Shown: in pieces, positions 1 through 7,127 of the stretch | Numbering within the stretch: position 1 is the stretch's first letter | Layout: every line of letters begins with the position of its first letter | Assembly: GCA_014904845.1 (NCBI GenBank) | Contig: MU119804.1 | Location: 1-18,275, forward strand | DNA from: Acephala macrosclerotiorum | Taxonomy: Eukaryota > Ascomycota > Leotiomycetes > Helotiales > Mollisiaceae | Length of the DNA stretch: 18,275 bases | Direction of reading: 5' to 3' | Made by a program: the position numbers and the translations under genes | The notes under the pieces: model-generated | What the model saw: the letters and a program-made list of their open reading frames with translations, nothing else | Databases searched by the model: none | What the model was told of the DNA's origin: nothing

Positions 1-95
1 AAATAAATAAAATAAATAAAATAAATAAAATAAATAAAATAAATAAAATAAATAAAATAAATAAAATAAATAAAATAAATAAAATAAATAAAATA
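1..95. repeat. 9-bp tandem repeat (AAATAAATA)n at the left edge
   Basis: The unit AAATAAATA repeats perfectly about 10.5 times from position 1. The periodicity breaks at position 96, where T replaces the expected A. The array starts at the window edge, so its true length is unknown. It contains no G or C. It is a simple microsatellite-like array with no visible coding potential. Confidence 0.97.
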
Positions 96-150
96 TAATT
101 TAATATTTTATATTTTATTTAAAAAATAATTATATTATAAAATAATTAAT
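96..150. other. AT-only spacer between two tandem arrays
   Basis: These bases consist only of A and T. They join the 9-bp array to the 30-bp array. I see no motif in them. Confidence 0.6.
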
Positions 151-332
151 AAAAATTATTATTTTTAATTAATTAATTTTAAAAATAATTATTTTTAATC
201 GATTAATTTTAAAAATAATTATTTTTAATCGATTAATTTTAAAAACGATTATTTTTAATTGATCGATCTCAAAATTTGCTATTTTAAATAATTATTAATT
301 TCAAAAACGATTATTTCGTATAATTATTTTCA
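151..332. repeat. decayed 30-bp tandem repeat, about six units
   Basis: Two adjacent units, 181-210 and 211-240, are identical. They begin AAAAATAATTATTTTTAATC and end GATTAATTTT. Flanking units at 151-180, 241-270, about 271-300 and about 303-332 are recognisable variants. Many differences between units are transitions, such as AACGATT against AATAATT, or a TCGA core against TTAA. The array therefore looks like a minisatellite whose CG-containing units were unevenly converted to TA. The outermost units are weak, so the right boundary is approximate. Confidence 0.8.
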
Positions 333-724
333 AATTTTATATTATTAAATATTTTATATTAATATAAATATTAAATTAATTATATAATTATTTTAATTAA
401 TTTATTAATTTTTTAATTTATTTATAATAATTATATATAATTTTTAAACTTTTTATTTCGATTTTTTTTATTATTAATTTTATTTTTATATTTTTTTTGA
501 GATTATATAATACTCGTTTTTAATATTAATAATTCGAAAATTTTATTTTTAATTATTTATCGCGAACTATAAATCGTTTTTATTACTAATTTTTTTTCGT
601 TTTATTTTTTTTTTGTAATTTTTAATTTTATAATATAAATATTATTTTTTAATATTAATTGCAAAATAATACAAATTACAAATTTAAATAAAACGTTTTT
701 AATTTAAATACGAAATACGAATAT
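333..724. other. AT-rich left flank of the retrotransposon, no gene
   Basis: No credible reading frame, RNA gene or promoter is visible. Scattered CG dinucleotides are the main source of G and C. A stretch near 650-684 resembles one near 8805-8841, sharing a run of about 20 bases that includes AATACAAATTACAAATT. This could be a remnant of an older dispersed repeat. The last five bases, AATAT (720-724), are the candidate left target-site duplication of the element that follows. Confidence 0.6.
720..724. repeat. candidate 5-bp target-site duplication, left copy (AATAT)
   Basis: AATAT directly precedes the TGTTA start of the 5' LTR. The same five bases follow the 3' LTR at 7123-7127. Ty1/copia integrases typically make 5-bp duplications, so the length fits. 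In DNA this AT-rich a 5-base match is weak evidence, and the 3' LTR boundary is uncertain by a few bases. Confidence 0.4.
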
Positions 725-962
725 TGTTAATTGTCGATTTAATTATGTAATCGTTTAAACGATCGATTAAATGATTTTAATTATAATCTTTATTGCTTTT
801 GGCAATAATTGCTTTAATATCTATTTTTTAATTTTACGTTTACTCTATTTAATTATATAGGTAGAGAGATACTTCTTCTAAAAAAAAATAGATAGAATTG
901 AATTATTAATATTAGATTAAAATCTTAGTATTTCGTGATTTATTTTCGAACGTTTTAATATT
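725..962 (+). repeat. 5' LTR
   Basis: This 238-bp direct repeat is the partner of 6886-7122. It begins TGTTA, a usual LTR start. The usual CA end is not seen, probably because it was mutated to TA or because the boundary is misplaced by a few bases: similarity continues to 965 and stops after TTGAT (5') / TTAAT (3'). Matching ungapped columns 733-962 with 6893-7122 gives 35 transitions and no transversions. A one-base length difference lies in the first dozen bases. A 14-bp palindrome, ATCGTTTAAACGAT, lies at 750-763. An AT-rich stretch TTAATTATATA near 849-859 could be a TATA-type promoter element, but so could much of this window. Confidence 0.9.
737..772 (+). other. inverted repeat inside the 5' LTR
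   Basis: This is the 5' copy of a hairpin-capable sequence better preserved in the 3' LTR (6897-6932). ATTTAAT(C/T)..(G/A)ATCG can pair with CGATCGATTAAAT across a six-base loop, with a four-base bulge (ATGT) in the left arm. In this copy transitions have weakened two pairs. The innermost part forms the perfect palindrome ATCGTTTAAACGAT. Its role is unknown. Confidence 0.55.
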
Positions 963-1501
963 GATCAATAATTGAATTCGTTCGACTATAAAATAATAAA
1001 ATTACTTACGAAAAAGTAGTAATTGAATAAAATCGATCGAACAAAAAAGTTCAAATTGTATGCAATTTATTGGTTCAATTGAACGTAAAAAAAAATAGTT
1101 TTTATTTGTATTAAAAAAAATTACTAGATTTTTAAAAAATATTGCGATTCTACGCTCGTTTTATTTTTCCCGATCTAAAATTGATTGATTTTTTACTTTA
1201 CGTTTTATCGCGTATTAACAACGAGTATTTTATTGTAATTTGTTAAATAATACTAAAAACAACTTTTATAAACTCGATACGAAAACTCGTCGAATTAATA
1301 TATTTACTAAACAAAAAAAAAAAAAAAAAAAAAAACAATTTTTATGAATTTAATACAAAAACTCGTCGAATTAATATATTTATTAAATATAATACGATTC
1401 GATAAAATACTTTTTAAGAATACGATTATATTTTTTTAGAGTACGATTTTGATTAAAAAAAGACTTTTTTATTATTTTTTTTATTTCTCGATTCGATATA
1501 A
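963..1501 (+). other. 5' untranslated leader of the retrotransposon
   Basis: This stretch lies between the 5' LTR and the region that reads as gag. A primer-binding site should lie directly after the LTR, but the bases from 963 onward match no tRNA 3' end that I can name, perhaps because of mutation. An imperfect 55-bp duplication around an A-run is annotated separately. The gag frame may begin inside the last 60 bases of this stretch, since frame 2 has few stops from about 1442 on. The original start codon cannot be identified. Confidence 0.6.
1258..1388 (+). repeat. imperfect 55-bp direct duplication separated by an A23 run
   Basis: Copies 1258-1312 and 1334-1388 share a core ending in ACTCGTCGAATTAATATATT. 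They differ only by C/T and G/A transitions. Counting from the first base of each copy, the period is 76 bp. Between them is an uninterrupted run of 23 A residues, 1313-1335, whose last two bases are also the start of copy 2. The duplication lies in the leader upstream of gag, so it may be a duplicated cis-acting packaging or untranslated segment. That role is inference. Confidence 0.85.
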
Positions 1502-2950
1502 TATATATTGAAATGAATACAAAATTTCAAAGTGAAAAATAATCGAGACTATAGATTATAAATAGAATATAAAAAAGTATTTTTAAAATAAACAAAGGAA
1601 ATGTTTAAAAAGAGAATAAATAGAGACACGAAAAAAAAGTTATATAAAACGTTGCGAATAAACAAAGTATAAATATCGAAAAGACGATTTATTAAAGTTT
1701 TAAAAGTATTGATAAATATTGCAAATGAGAAAAGACAATCAAAGTAGTCGTATGAAAAAATTGTAAAAATAAATTTAATAAAAAATTTCAATTTATAAAA
1801 GAATATAATCGATTTAGAGATAAAGTAAACTCGAAAGTTAGTGTTTTTTACTATTTTTATTGAGAAGATTAAAGAAATAGTATTAGTATTTTTGAATTTT
1901 TTTTTTCAGTTATTAAAATTTACTATAAAATTTTCTATAGAGTAAACGACGTTATTCGAACGTACGATACTTTAAAAACAATTTTAAAAGTGCAATAAAA
2001 TATTGTTATTAGATTTATCGTCAAAAAACGAGAATTCGAAACGAAATTCGTCGTTTTTATTATTATTAAAAATTAAAAAATTACTAAAGGATTTTAATTG
2101 ATTAATATATAATTTCAATTGTGAGAATCAAATAATATTTAGTTTCGATAGAGAATTAATTATTTTTATAAAAATTTATGACGACAAGTTTAAATACTAC
2201 AAAGAAAAAAACTTATTAAATATGTTTATATGAGTATTCGAAGATTTATATTCGAAAACAAGCGTTAGACTTGAGAATTATCATAACGCGTTTTCGATTA
2301 TATTTATCGATGAAATTAACGAGTTTTATTATTAGAAGTTCGTTAAAAAAAGTTTGTTTTTCGATAGAATGATTGAGATTGTAAAATCGAATTTCGAGAT
2401 CGAAGAACGTTGAAATAAGATATTCAATTAATAGAATACGATTATATTTGCGTTAGTTCGAGTGCAAAATTCAAACAAAACGATTTTCGAATATTTCGAG
2501 ATATTACGTTAAAAATTGATCTAAAAATAGTTTAATTTACGTTCGAATATGCGAATAAAAATTATTATACGAGACAAATTTTATTACGTTTGTCGAAGTG
2601 TATTAGAGTATTATTAAACGCTTTTTCAATTTTTATTGAATTTTTAAATAGTATGTGAAAACGTTCGTAATGCGATTTTATTTTAGATGAAAGTAAAAAT
2701 AGTTTTTAGAATTTTTATAGTCGAAAAAAAAGAAGTTTATTGAGATATGATCGAATTATATTTCGTAGACCGCAAATATTACGGTAAAAATACTCGATAT
2801 AGTAATCGAACTAATTACAAAAAATCGATAATATATTAAAATAAAAAAAAGTATTTCGTTTATAAAAATTCGAATTGTTGAAATACTCGCTATATGCTAA
2901 AAAAAAGAAAAAGAGCGTATGACGATTTTAAAAAATCGAAATCGTTCGAT
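1502..2950 (+). pseudogene. gag remnant with two degraded zinc knuckles
   Basis: Gag would form the virus-like particle and bind the element RNA. The first kilobase in this frame is Lys/Glu/Asn-rich with few stops and is assigned to gag by position only. Toward the end come two nucleic-acid-binding knuckle remnants. The first (2768-2809) keeps a YGKNTRYSNR core. The second (2849-2930) reads KYFVYK, then NC, a TGA, NTRY and KRAYDDFKKSKS. In fungal copia relatives this second motif has a C-F-V-C start, a Cys-Trp pair and a T-x-H-T block. Here two Cys are Tyr (TGT to TAT), Trp is TGA (2879-2881) and His is Tyr (2891), all single transitions; the third Cys (2876-2878) survives. Assignment of the knuckle region is firm, the gag N-terminus less so. 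Confidence 0.7.
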
Positions 2951-3139
2951 AAAAATAAAATAATTTAATTCGTGATTGAGTTCGAAAAATTAAATTTTGA
3001 TATTATTAAAAAATACGAATAATTCGTCGTTGAATTTGTTAGAAAAAAAGATTTATATGGAAACGATATTATGCGATTGATTAATTATTTTATAATATTT
3101 TACGATATGATTAATAGATTTAGAATTATTGAATTATTC

Positions 3140-3589
3140 GATCGTTAATCAATTTATTATACGATATCGAGTATTGTAATATAGTCGAGATCGTTTTCGA
3201 TATTTATTAATATAGAGATGTATTTAACGAATTACTATGCATTAAACGTTTTTATAAGTATTATAATCGATATTGGCGTCGTCCAACGATCGATTATTGG
3301 CGAAGATTAGTACTTGATTTTTTAACGGATTTAAAACGTTAAATTGGACGGATTTAGAGTTGAAAAAGTAGTGATTAAGTTTGGAATCGATGAAATTTTA
3401 TTTCTTGAGATTATTGACGTCGATACGTCAATTGAACGTATTACGTTTTACGTAATTTCAATAAACGTACTTTTTTTATTATACTTTTAAAATATAAACA
3501 AATTACGAGTTAAATTTGACAATTTTAATAATGTATTTGTTCGAGATAAACGGTGTACGTTTATTATTAGAGCGTTTGAATATTTTTAG
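3140..3589 (+). pseudogene. aspartic protease remnant
   Basis: The protease cuts the polyprotein into its parts. In the common frame, 3260-3277 reads I-I-I-D-I-G, corresponding to the hydrophobic-D-T-G active-site motif of retrotransposon proteases with Thr (ACN) changed to Ile (ATT). The catalytic Asp codon GAT (3269-3271) is kept. Further on, VKLDGFRVEKVVIKFG and the stretch ending DNFNNVFV match in spacing and character the protease-to-pre-integrase segment of fungal copia elements. TAG codons at 3308 (expected Gln) and just before 3590 (expected Trp) interrupt it. The base composition is a little richer in G+C here than in gag. The N-terminal limit is approximate. Confidence 0.65.
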
Positions 3590-4650
3590 ATGTTGTTTGA
3601 TTTATTTGAAAATTTGATTTATAGTAATTGTAAGATTTCTACGATAGAGATTAATTTTACTATTTACCATTTGATTGAAACGGAGTTCAAACGATTGTAT
3701 AAGCGCTTCGAATATTTATCGGTCGTTAGATTCGCGCGAATATTAGAATGTAAAAAACATTTTACGAATTTTGAAAAAATTAAGAAAATAATGAAATTTT
3801 ATTAGTAATATTAAATAAATAGTAAATTTTTCGATCGTTTTAAGTTTATATTACGCGACGATTATAATTTCAATTATTTCGTCTATTTAAATATATTGTA
3901 AATCGATAGAAAATTAATATTTCAAATTGTAGACGAGATTACAGTATTTCAAATCGCGAAATTCTTTGTAAATATATTGACAAAAAAAATATAGAACGTT
4001 TTTCGAGCGTATTAAATCGACGTTTATTTTGAATTATCGATATTTATTATTTATAATTTCGAAACGAATTTCAATTTTAAGGAATTTCGTAACAATATTA
4101 AAAGTATAAATATTAATTTAAAAACTATATTAATAAAAATTTACAATTCGATTAGTTTAATAAAAAAGTATTACGTTTTATTGAAACGTGCGTATAATAT
4201 ATTATTTTAAAAATTTTTTGATTTGTAGAAAAAAAAGCGATTTCAAATAACGATTAAAATAATTAATAATACGATAAAATCGAACGATATTATTTTTATA
4301 TTTTTTGTTTTCGACGTTTATTTTCGAATGTTATAATAAGACGCGTTTGCAATATTAATTATCGCTAAAGTTAAAGCGATAAAAAGTGCAATAATCGCGA
4401 TTCGAGAATATTACGTTATTCGTTAAATCAATGATATTCTACGAATAAGAAATAGTTTATAGAATTATTATTTAATCGATTTATTTTTAAATTTAAACGT
4501 GTTTATTTGAAGAGAAAGTAAAAAATAAAGAAAATCGTATATGCTTTTAGTAGTAAATAAAAAGATATATTAATTACAATTGTTAAATAAATTAAAAAGT
4601 TTTTATAGTATTACGATAAAACTATTTTATTAAGATTTTAAGTAATTCGA
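3590..4650 (+). pseudogene. pre-integrase and integrase remnant
   Basis: Integrase inserts the element cDNA into the genome. A 71-codon open stretch (3590-3805) holds the pre-integrase segment, with LIETEFKRLYKRFEYLSVVR resembling the family block that carries the two zinc His residues, now Tyr. The Cys pair follows at 3800-3811 as Tyr codons separated by two stops. The core keeps RDDYNFNY, IVDEIT, KEFRNN and KRAYNIL. By alignment to remembered family spacing, the three D-D-E positions are now Asn (3890-3892), Asn (4055-4057) and Lys (4163-4165), each one transition from the expected residue. A C-terminal segment keeps the trace of the W-R-E motif with Trp as TGA (4508-4510), followed by SYMLLVVN. 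The enzyme is dead. The family call is confident; exact catalytic columns are less so. Confidence 0.82.
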
Positions 4651-4684
4651 AGAGTAATTAAAAAATTATTTATTAAGAGAAAAT

Positions 4685-5164
4685 TTGTCAAAGGATTTAG
4701 ATTTAGAATTAAATTTTTTTAGAAAGAGTTCGAAAACAAAGAAAGATATATTTGATTTATTTCGTTCGATCGAGAAAATTTCATATATTTTGAAAAAGAA
4801 TTTACGTTTATTTCGAATTATAATAAAAATCTTTTTTTACGTTTTTAATTTCGACGAATATATTTATATGATAATTTGTATAAATATAGAAATTTTCGAA
4901 GTTTATTTGATTGAGAAAAAGACTAAAAATAAACAATTGTCTATAGATTTTTACGCAAAAAAAATTATTATTATTTTAAGTGATTCGTTTACAGTTTCTC
5001 GTAAAAAAAAAATTAATAAATTAATCGCGAAAAAAATCTTTGAATTAATTTTCAATAATTCGAAAGAAATTAACAATCAACGAATTTTCAATTTAAAATT
5101 AGTAGACGAAATTAAAAATATAAAAACGGTAATTTTATACGAAAAATCTCGTTTTGTAATTTAA
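4685..5164 (+). pseudogene. linker and N-terminal reverse transcriptase remnant (longest open segment)
   Basis: This 159-codon stretch is the longest stop-free part of the dead polyprotein, opened and closed by mutated codons rather than by real start and stop signals. The TTGTCAAAG start is not a genuine initiation site. Its first about 100 residues are a charged linker (RKSSKTKKDIFDL, ICINIEIFEVYLIEKKTKNK). From about residue 100, SFTVSRKKKINKLIAKKIFE and VDEIKNIKTVILYEKSRFVI match the opening of the copia RT domain, where relatives have an S-R-x-E-I start and a Y-E-K-S-R-L-V block. The TAA at 5162 stands for an expected Gln. It should not be annotated as an independent gene. Confidence 0.8.
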
Positions 5165-5980
5165 ATATTCAACGATAAAAACAAAAAAACAATATTGATT
5201 TAATTTTCGATTATTTAGTGCATTAATCAACGAATTATCGTCGCTTTAATTTTATTTCTCAAATCTAAAAAAATTAGTCTTTATTTGAAAAATATTATTT
5301 AAATATACGTACAATTAATAATTTTATTAATACGTGTTATTTTTATTAGATCTTCGAAGAAAATAACGAATAAACTTTTATTGAACGTCGTTTTTAAAGT
5401 GATTAAATTTTTCTACGAAATTTCGAAAGTGAAAATGTATTAATATAAAACGTATAATGTTTATTATAGAGACAAACTTTCGATAAAACTTTCAATTTTC
5501 GATTTTTGTTTATTTATTACGAAAAGTAATTATATTTTATTCGAAATAATCGATATATAAATCGATGATACGTTTATTTTGAGAGATCAAATTTTTGTAA
5601 AATTAAAAAACTTTGAGTTGCAAAAAGTCAAATTATTAATTAAGTTTATAGAGTTTTTTACATCGAATATTTTTTTGTTATTTAATAAATATAAATTAGT
5701 AGTAGATAAGATCGAAAATGGAATTGTATTTTCGCAAAAAGAGTAAAATAAGCGTTTAAATTTGATTAATTTGAAATTAGACTTTTACAAACAAATATAT
5801 TTCGAGTAATGTACTCGAGAAATATATATTAATTCTATTTATCAATTGAAAACTGAGTACGATATATCGACGGTAATTTAATATTAATATCTCGAAAAAA
5901 AGCAAATTGTAGCGTTGAATAAGTGGTTACAATAGTAAATAAATAATCTCAATTATAAATTTCGATTTTTTTGTTTGAAT
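4982..5980 (+). pseudogene. reverse transcriptase remnant (copia type)
   Basis: RT copies element RNA into cDNA. After the N-terminal block, the frame reads SLYLKNII, a TAA, IYVQ (5276-5314). This is motif A, with the first catalytic Asp expected at 5291-5293 but changed to AAT (Asn). Motif B appears as FYEISKVKMY followed by TAA and YKTY (5411-5455), for a family block of type L-Y-G-I-P-E-A-G-T-H-W-Y. Motif C reads EIIDI, a TAA, IDDTFIL, so the catalytic DD pair survives (5564-5569). Later REIYINSIYQLKTEYDIST fits the RT connection. Stops at 5162, 5300, 5441 and 5558 all sit at expected Gln or Trp. The domain length is normal, with no visible indel. Confidence 0.85.
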
Positions 5981-5983
5981 TTA

Positions 5984-6480
5984 TATTTAATGAAATTTTT
6001 CGTTTTTATAAACGGTTTTTTTATTATGAATAAAAATCTCAGTTCGTAGATCGAGTATATCGTCGTTTTTGACAATAAGATTTATAGCGATAGACAATTC
6101 GATTTGCGAAGCAATTTACTTTATTGGAATTTAATAAAATACAAAAAAATTATTCGTATTATTTTAACTTTTGAATTATACGTAATAACAATAGAAATCG
6201 ATATAAGAATCTCGATTTTTACTATTTTTGATTTTATTATAAAGCGATTCGAATTGAATTTAATTTTCGTAGTTATTTGTACCAATTTTTTTTTTTTCTA
6301 CGAATGTATAATCAAATTCGATACTATTAAAGAAAAGCGTTTTATGATCGATATTATAATTATTAGACAATCGTATGAACGCAAAAAATTTTTAGAGATT
6401 CGATAAATTGCTAAAAATAGTAATTTAATTGATATTATAATTAAATTTAATACTAATAAAGTACTTGAGTCGCTTGTTAG
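5984..6480 (+). pseudogene. RNase H remnant (copia type)
   Basis: RNase H removes element RNA during cDNA synthesis. The frame reads KFFVFINGFFIMNKNLSS, corresponding to the family block F-T-D-A-S-F-A-N-N-K-D-L-S-S. The first catalytic Asp is now Asn (AAC, 6011-6013). Then YWNLIKYKKIIRIILTFELY matches the H-W-S-S-I-K-C-K-R-V-T-R-S segment and keeps the catalytic Glu in ELY. ICTNFFFFYECIIKF matches C-T-D-S-K-S-L-Y-E-C with Asp to Asn. FMIDIIIIRQSYERKKFLEI and NSNLIDIIIK match the C-terminal blocks and keep the last Asp. A 100-codon open piece (6104-6406) lies within it. This is the most easily recognised part of the element. Confidence 0.88.
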
Positions 6481-6616
6481 TATTAATCGTTTTAATATCA
6501 AAGTATAGAGATAAGTACAACGTTTCGAAGTCTAGAAATTAATCGACGAAAGCGAAAATAGTAAAAAGAGCGATTATTGAGAAGAATAATACTAGAAAAA
6601 GAAACGTGTAATTGTT

Positions 6617-6885
6617 ATTTTAATGTTTTTAGTGTTTTTCGATATTTTCGGTGTTTTTGAGAGTAGAGTTTTCGATTGGTTCGAAGGTTATAAATATTGG
6701 GTTTGAGAGAATTCTTTTAAGTTTGATTTAATCGATCAAGTATTACAATACGTAACGACGATTGGTTTACGATTAGATTTTTTTCTAGTATTTGGTAGTG
6801 GGATAGCGCGTTGATAGTCGTAATAGTACTTTTTTTTGTATTTGGTTTACGAGTTGAAAAGAGCGTTTTTTTTTAAAAAGAAAGT
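6617..6885 (+). other. 3' untranslated region of the retrotransposon
   Basis: Between the end of the RNase H frame and the 3' LTR lies a stretch less AT-rich than most of the window and strongly G-biased. In 6601-6900 I count 68 G and 21 C on the + strand. The common frame stays fairly open for part of it, but the translation matches no family motif, so I treat it as untranslated. It ends in the polypurine tract. Confidence 0.6.
6875..6884 (+). promoter_or_regulatory. polypurine tract (plus-strand priming site)
   Basis: Ten purines, AAAAAGAAAG, end one base before the T of the TGTTA that starts the 3' LTR. This is the expected place and composition of the RNase H-resistant primer for second-strand synthesis. 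The stretch of T residues immediately upstream sharpens its left edge. Confidence 0.75.
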
Positions 6886-7122
6886 TGTTAGTGTCGATTT
6901 AATCATGTGATCGCTTAAACGATCGATTAAATGATTTTAGTTATAATTTTTATTATTTTTAATAATAATTACTTTAATGTTCACTTTTTAATTTTACGTT
7001 TACTTTGTTTAATTATATAAATAGAAAAATACTTTTTTTGAGAAGAAGTAAACAGAATTGAATTATTGATATCAAATTAAGATTTTAGTATTTCGTGATT
7101 TGTTTTCGAACGTTTTAATATT
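6886..7122 (+). repeat. 3' LTR
   Basis: This 237-bp copy matches 725-962 and follows the polypurine tract. It begins TGTTAG. It keeps some C and G bases lost in the 5' copy (for example TCATGTGATCGC), and the reverse also occurs, so the two LTRs were hit independently. All eight CpG sites in the aligned part are present in both. The right boundary is set by the end of similarity and the candidate AATAT duplication. The expected CA terminus is not visible. Confidence 0.9.
6897..6932 (+). other. inverted repeat inside the 3' LTR
   Basis: ATTTAATC (6897-6904) plus GATCG (6909-6913) pair perfectly with CGATCGATTAAAT (6920-6932), leaving a six-base loop CTTAAA and a four-base bulge ATGT in the left arm. 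The 13 pairs are complete in this copy and partly lost in the 5' LTR. This could be a transcription-factor site, an RNA structure or chance. The first two are speculation. Confidence 0.6.
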
Positions 7123-7127
7123 AATAT
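7123..7127. repeat. candidate 5-bp target-site duplication, right copy (AATAT)
   Basis: These five bases equal 720-724 and follow the last LTR-homologous TT. The match fits a copia insertion but is weak in such AT-rich sequence. Confidence 0.4.

Larger units (their letters stand above)
1502..6616 (+). pseudogene. dead gag-pol polyprotein frame (Ty1/copia)
   Basis: Reading from 1502 in steps of three, every recognisable domain falls in the same frame: gag zinc knuckles at 2762-2930, protease near 3269, pre-integrase from 3590, integrase core 3842-4200, RT with its DD pair at 5564-5569, and RNase H at 5999-6480. Thus about 5 kb shows no net frameshift. It is interrupted by dozens of stops that sit where family consensus has Gln, Trp or Arg, as expected from CAA/CAG to TAA/TAG and TGG to TGA/TAG. 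The intact ancestor was probably one continuous gag-pol frame without a gag/pol shift, as in plant and Drosophila copia. The start codon is lost; 1502 is only the point from which the frame reads convincingly. The end is somewhere between about 6540 and 6616. Confidence 0.85.
725..7122 (+). mobile_element. full-length, inactivated Ty1/copia LTR retrotransposon
   Basis: This 6.4-kb element has two direct terminal repeats of about 237 bp that start TGTTA, an internal gag-pol frame and a polypurine tract just before the 3' LTR. Domain order is gag, protease, integrase, reverse transcriptase, RNase H. That order, with integrase before RT, is diagnostic of Ty1/copia rather than Ty3/gypsy. Motif wording in the integrase, RT and RNase H parts resembles fungal copia polyproteins. 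No frameshift is evident between the recognisable domains, but stops are numerous and most catalytic positions are changed, so it cannot be autonomous. The damage is of the C-to-T/G-to-A type expected from RIP. Composition is richer in G+C than the flanks, which suggests later arrival. The family name cannot be given without a database search. Confidence 0.92.

Noticed and set aside
151..332. CRISPR-like array because of regular 30-bp spacing
   Set aside because: There is no repeat/spacer alternation: the whole unit repeats. No cas genes are present and the context is eukaryotic.
1313..1335. A23 run as the poly(A) tail of a retroposed gene or LINE
   Set aside because: It lies inside the leader of the LTR element between two copies of a short duplication, not at the end of a retroposed sequence. 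No flanking target duplication fits.
1549..1791. 80-codon open frame on the - strand, Phe/Ile/Leu-rich, superficially membrane-like
   Set aside because: It is antisense to the gag part of the dead polyprotein. Its hydrophobic look comes from AT-rich codons (TTT, ATT, TTA). It has no family motif and no neighbour to support it.
4685..5164. 159-codon open frame as an independent gene
   Set aside because: It is an internal segment of the copia polyprotein (linker plus RT start), bounded by mutated codons and continuing in frame on both sides.
6298..6501. 67-codon open frame on the - strand
   Set aside because: It lies antisense to the RNase H remnant, whose motifs are clear on the + strand. 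It is a shadow frame.
725..7122. Ty3/gypsy assignment
   Set aside because: Integrase motifs precede RT and RNase H in the common frame, and the RT and RNase H wording is of copia type.
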